A DNA stretch of 64,000 bases from Aquanectria penicillioides (Eukaryota > Ascomycota > Sordariomycetes > Hypocreales > Nectriaceae), in NCBI GenBank assembly GCA_003415625.1, contig PYIU01000005.1, positions 4,221,001 through 4,285,000 of the forward strand, given 5' to 3'. The translations under genes and the position numbers were made by a program. The notes beneath the pieces are model-generated. The model was not told where the DNA came from, did no database searches, and saw nothing but the letters and a program-made list of their open reading frames with translations. Positions 58,951 to 64,000 of the stretch are shown piece after piece. Every line of letters starts with the position of its first letter. The first letter of the stretch is position 1.

Positions 58951-61900
58951 ATGAAGCCCAAGTTCAGCCCAAACAATGTTGCAGTGCGCGAGTATTCCGA
59001 AAGGGAATTCAGTAAGCGCGCGGCATATTTTAACGATTTGAGCGACGAGGACAAGAAGAAGGTGACAGACGAGAAGGCCAGAATTGAGAAAATTCGTGAG
59101 AGATTCACAAGCGAAAAGAAAATCAAGCTTTTAAACGATTTGACAAAATCGCTTGTTGCTTGGCGGGAGGACCGAGAGAAGGTTCTAAAAGAAACGCTAG
59201 AAAGGGATGCGGCACTCCAAACCTCGAATGGCAAGCTATGTGCAAGAAGGAAAGATAAGATTCGAAGGTTCCTGAGTCAAAAGCGGGATGATCCTGTGTA
59301 TAAATGCGCGCGTCAAGAGTCCGAAACAACTGCAGTGGAACAGCCTCTGCAAGAGTTCAAAGCTGGAGTCATGCACTTCCAGAAGTGTTGCAACACAGAT
59401 TGCCAAGGCTGGCATGGAACCGAATACGACAAAATCTCGACAGGCAAGTTTCCAGATCAGAAGATGAGTGTTGAGGAGATTCTCGACAGCAAAATAGAAA
59501 ATCCCTTCCCGGCCGAGGGCGACAAAATCAAGTACTTTCATTTCCCTGCGAACCACATGGAATGGATCCAGGTATGTCATATCTTAGCAGCGCATAGCCC
59601 GTGCTTACCATAGATAAAGAAAGCAATTGCCAGATATTATGGTGAAGAAAAGTTGGAGAGAAAGGAGCAAAAACAGACAAATCAGCTTCTTTCACAGGAG
59701 CACTGGCAGGGCCAGTTGCATAGCAGCGGCCTTGGAAGGACCCTAGCTCATGCTCGGCACATGAGGCCCCGGTGTTTCCACATTCCTCTGAGTGGGATTA
59801 ATCCAGTAAAGGAATTCCCTTTTATGTTGCTAATGTATATCTCAGATGCTCAATCCGCTGTCTTTACCGACGGGGGTCAAAATGATTGCCTCCGTACTTC
59901 GGATCTAGATGATTCGAGTAAAAAAGCCAAACCGCCGCCAAATTTCGCCATCTTTGTTAGTTCTATCCACAAGACAGAAGACTCACACTAACTTGCCATT
60001 CTCTGATAGCTCCCGTATCTGCATTGGGAGACAAACCGACGACGAGCGCAGATGGCCGAGGTAGTGCAGGAAGTGACAGGAAACCAAACAGCGGTGGGTG
60101 GAGAAAGCCCGAAAGATGGCAACCCGGATCCCGCCCAGCACCGTGAATTGGCAAAAGTAGTGGAGTCGAAGATGGATGAAAAAGGGAATAAAACGGTAGC
60201 CTGGAATAGCTTTGCGCCTTCGAAACTCGGCCAATACTTTCTTAATCTCGCAAAGGTCTGGGATGCCATGGACTACGAAGCAGACGAGAGACTAGTTCGC
60301 CACGGTTTGTGGGGAGAAAATGGTTGTACTCTCCACTGTCACGAAGACGATACCGACGACGAGGAACCACCATTACACATTCGTCGAACCCTGGATCAGT
60401 CATACTTCTTGACCTTGGAGGACACATCGAGAAGAGATACTGATCAGGTCGTCTTCCGACAAACTCGAGCGGCGAAAAACAGACGAGTGGTTCGTCGGAA
60501 CGACCAGCGATGTTACTACTGTCGCTTAATTCACCCTGCCGAGGGTATTGAAACAAGTGCTAAGGCCAAACACAATCCGATACAAGACTCGAAGAAGCCA
60601 GAGAGCACTAGGAGCACTAAAGGCGCTAGGAGAAAGACGCCCAATGGCATCGCAAGAGTTGTTATGGTCGACCAACTCTGGATGTGGATCCTGGATGAAA
60701 GTACGTTTTATTCAAAAAATGACCAAATTCAAATTTGCAACACACTTACACACCATAGACACCATTATAACATCCTTCCCTCGCCGGTGGGGGAGGAATA
60801 AGCCCGACTCATCTGGTGTGCACAAAAGCCTTCGCGAAACTCTAGCGAAGACGAGAGAAATCCGATCGGTATATCACCTGGGCAAGTCTATATAGCCATT
60901 TTCAAAATCGACACTTCTAATTTATCCACAGCGTTTCTGATTATTGACCAATGCTCGAGAGTCTTCTTTGATAGAACTCAACCTACTGATGACAGGCCTG
61001 AGGTTATGGACCTTTTTGCACAAGCCATTGGCACAGTGGTGAGTTTTTTTTTCTACTGCAAAGCTATGAGTGTTTATCTATTTACAGAATCCAGAGCAAC
61101 AATACTACGGTGGCATTTGATTGGTTTTGGAGCAACGTAGGCCGTCCGTCATACCTTGAAGTCCAAGGGGCGCGTGACAAAACACGGAGCTATCTTAACA
61201 TCAATCCTGAGGGCGTATTGCTTCGAGAATCCCAAGACATTGCTGAAGAGCTTGGAATAAGTAGGTTGAAGGTTGCTCCGCTCTTTATCAGATCACCATC
61301 CTACGATCTTCATCTATAGGCTGGCTCCCAAACGTCACTCTGAGCCCAAATCGTGCACAATTATGGCTACTTATGACCGATGAACTGGTGCTAACCTATA
61401 CTTTTCAAGTGGCAAGCGTGTTTACTCAGCAATTAAATGTCGTCAAGGACTTCAAGCAGTACCTGGATATTCAGCGTAGGGAGTTTAACTACAAGGCAAA
61501 GAAAAAGATGGGAAGAAATAACACAGACTACGTGGGGTTAGACCCAAAATACCGAAAGCAGATTCTGAAGGTTGATGTTTCTGAAGCCATTGACTTCATT
61601 GAACGTATAGCAATTCGTATGACCGAAATTGAAGAGCTCGAAAAGACAATAATTCGGACAACCGGACAGGTAATTCACCACCCTTCGTCTCTGTCGAATT
61701 CCATAGTACTAATATGCTACTCAGATTCGAGAACTTTTATCTTTGAAACAGCAGCAAGCTGGTATCGTTGAAGCCCAGGCTGCACTTGACCGAGCGGACC
61801 AGAGCGTTCGACAGGGTCGTACCATCATGGCCTTTACAATTGTCACAATCTTTTTTGTAAGAACCGAAAAATAGTCCTGCTTTTGACCCCAATGGTCGGA

Positions 61901-62510
61901 GACTTACAATTTCCCAGCTGCCGCTCGGGTTCTTTGCTGCCTTTTTTGGCATGAATAACGCTACCTCAACAGACAATGCTTGGATGACGTTGAAAGAACA
62001 AGTCATATACATGTGTAAGAACTATAGGCCGTCGGAAATCTCTTGTATTTACTCACTAATATTACTTTCTCAGTTGTTATTTCCGCCCTCGTCATAAACA
62101 TTTCTCTCTCTGTGGCCTTTGTGCCATGGGTTCGTCTCGTAGTGGCAGTATTGGTTCAGATGCCACTCAAGATTGCGTGGGAGTATCTGTACCTTGAACG
62201 CATCTTCAGAGCACTCTACATAGATTTCCAGACAATCAAGCGCAGGCAAGATTTCATGTTGACTTACCAAGACAGAATGAAACACCAAAACAAAATCCTT
62301 GCGAAGCAACGAGAGGAGGAAAGGAAAGAAAAAGAGAGGTCCGATAAAGAGTCAGCGATGGGACAGAACGGAGTTGTGTCCTATTCCGACAATACAATTA
62401 AAGGAAATGATTGCAGCGAATCGACCTCGGCAGATGAAGGCGAGAGCACGGGCTGGTCGGCAAGCTTTAAATATCGGAAAAGGCCACAGCATCAAAGGTC
62501 TCCAGTCTAG
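58951..62510 (+). CDS. CorA-like magnesium-transporter-family membrane protein
   Basis: Ten exons (58951-59571, 59614-59955, 60010-60700, 60759-60881, 60932-61038, 61095-61260, 61410-61669, 61725-61856, 61918-62014, 62074-62510) give 991 residues from ATG 58951. Seen: a charged N-terminal half with coiled-coil character (YSEREFSKRAAYFNDLSDEDKKK); YFHFPANHMEWIQIKKAIARYYGEE; VVMVDQLWMWILDENTIITSFPRRWG (the WLWTLD region of fungal CorA-like proteins); a long helix; then two C-terminal TM segments with FFAAFFGMN (GMN at 825-827) directly after TM1. The tail is Lys/Glu-rich. Family knowledge: pentameric Mg2+ channels; large fungal members are uncharacterised. Intron 60882-60931 appears to be GC-AG. 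Start uncertain. Confidence 0.87.
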
Positions 62511-63583
62511 GTTATTATGAGTTTTAGACCAGTCTCCACGGAGTTTCAAGGTTGGTATCCTAATGGTAATATAATGAATACATTCTAGCTGTTCTATCGC
62601 ATGCCGTCTTCTATCTTTGCCATATATATTTCCCGTGCTAGATGCTCTGAACTAGGCATGTTCTTGAAGTCTGACAATACATATCATCTCACTTCTTGGC
62701 TTCGCAAAAGAACTACGATCTCAAAACCACAGGTCAAGAAACACGTAGACTCTATACTGTAGTTTGACTCCGCTCCAGTTGCGGCTTATCCAAATCTCCT
62801 ACTCTATGTACGAATCCGATTAACTAAATGTGCGACCGGAAAATGAAGCTCGGAAGATATTTGATGGTCTTCTCAAAATAATCTCGACACATCGGGAGCT
62901 GGATTTCCGTCGTGGTCGCTAATTGGGTAAGATCAAGATGTGATCAACCCTGCAGCACATGGATGAAATGTGATATAGAGGCTGCTAAACTCTAACTGCC
63001 GAATCACAACACTGTCGATGCGAACTGAAGTTGTGGCTGCATATATATTCACGCATCCTGATTTCTATTGGCAGCTATCTCTACTCTAACCCTAAAACAG
63101 CTAAACCATAGGAATCATGACGTAACATTTGGTACACCCAAAGAGGGGAAATCGATTTCAAAAATAGATTATTCACTATAGATATCAGTCGTTTATCGCA
63201 GATCGTTGGAGAATCCAGGAATTGCCTCGCAAGGCCTCCTCTTGGTTGCCTCTACCGTCTAATCGAGGCGGCTATACCATAATTTAGTCGTGTATGGTTG
63301 GTCAGCGCGATCTGTAGTGTCTCCACGACAACATTGCCAAGGCAGCGAGAGTTGAGCATATACTGACCGATTGAAAATGCCTACACGCCATTTTATGCAA
63401 GTTAGCTGACATAATAATGTCTGCGGCCTGTTTTTTTTAACAAGGATTCTCGAGGAAGCTCGCCTCGCATGATTGCTAGACAAGGAGGGGTAACCCAGGT
63501 GCAAGTCTCCGCTTCTCACACACCGTTTCTTCTTCTAAACCGAATATCAACGAATCCTATCCTTTTTTACCAACCTCGAAGCC
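62511..63583. other. intergenic region
   Basis: About 1.1 kb between the CorA-like gene and the O-methyltransferase, both on plus. No domain-bearing frame, RNA or TE end recognised. Confidence 0.55.
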
Positions 63584-64000
63584 ATGGCCTCTGCATCCGT
63601 TGAGCGAATGACGGCCCTGGCCCAAGAAATTTCAGAGAAAACGAAGGTGATCACGGATTTTCTGACAGCCAAAGGTCTTGACGCTGCTTCGTTTGATGTG
63701 AATGGACTAGCCGAATTTCCCATCAAGCCCGAGGAAACAGAGCCATACAAGGCCCGCTTAGACCTCATCGCTCTAACGAAGGAGCTTCATGATATCACTC
63801 TTGGTCCAAAGGAAAACCTGAGATATTTAGCATGGGATGTAAGTTGGATTATCCTATCCTCTTTGTCTGCCTCTTGGTAGGTCGCATTGCAGCCCCAACT
63901 TGGCAGCAACGAAACTCATGAAATCAGCCAAAATTAACGTCTTTTTACTACAGGGTGTCAACAATCTTTCCCTTCAAGCAATCTGGGACTTCAAAGTTGC
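63584..64000 (+). CDS. O-methyltransferase, 5' part (runs off the window)
   Basis: Exon 1 63584-63838 (85 codons), GT-AG intron 63839-63953, exon 2 from 63954 to the edge. Seen: MASASVERMTALAQEISEKTKVITDFL and LRYLAWDGVNNLSLQAIWDFKVA, the N-terminal dimerisation helices of fungal small-molecule O-methyltransferases related to those acting on aromatic polyketides. The SAM-binding domain lies beyond the window, so the call rests on the N-terminal part only. Confidence 0.75.

Noticed and set aside
1..64000. tRNA, rRNA and CRISPR features.
   Set aside because: Looked for cloverleaf-like segments and regularly spaced repeats by eye and found none. A covariance-model scan was not possible.

Overview
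The window looks like nuclear DNA of a filamentous ascomycete (Pezizomycotina, probably Sordariomycetes/Hypocreales). Genes have short GT-AG introns of about 50-150 nt, and the families are typical of such fungi: a GH72 glucanosyltransferase with a GPI signal, a Zn2Cys6 regulator, an F-box protein, a HET protein, a DAL5-type MFS permease and a CorA-like protein. A 27-kb AT-rich block in the middle carries the C-to-T/G-to-A signature of repeat-induced point mutation (RIP). The exact genus cannot be read from the sequence. LEFT ARM (1-21,774): a nitronate monooxygenase cut by the window edge, a GNAT acetyltransferase, a GH72/CBM43 cell-wall transglycosidase and an F-box protein with a one-base frameshift. 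Then comes a compact group of five genes: a LaeA-type SAM methyltransferase, a secreted AttH/kievitone-hydratase-like lipocalin-fold protein, a YdfG-like short-chain dehydrogenase, a secreted alpha/beta hydrolase and a Zn2Cys6 transcription factor. Together they resemble a small catabolic or detoxification cluster without a PKS, NRPS or terpene backbone gene. The cluster ends directly at the transposon block. TRANSPOSON BLOCK (about 22,000-49,155): it resolves into nested elements, all RIP-mutated. A Fot1/pogo-type DNA transposon (terminal inverted repeats at 22,003 and 43,418, TA target duplication) was entered by a 12.4-kb Ty3/gypsy element (383-bp LTRs, GTAG duplication), a 5.8-kb Ty1/copia element (210-bp LTRs, AAAAA duplication) and a solo copy of the same 383-bp gypsy LTR (ATAT duplication). 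A second, different Ty1/copia element (about 230-bp LTRs, GGACA duplication) lies immediately to the right and interrupts an unidentified coding sequence. RIGHT ARM (49,156-64,000): an interrupted gene fragment, a DAL5/TNA1-type MFS permease, a decayed HET pseudogene, a P-loop sulfotransferase-like gene with a one-base deletion, a ten-exon CorA-like membrane protein with a GMN motif, and the 5' end of an O-methyltransferase. Gene models were built by hand from reading frames and splice sites. Two introns appear to be GC-AG. Indels in the F-box and sulfotransferase genes could be real or assembly errors.
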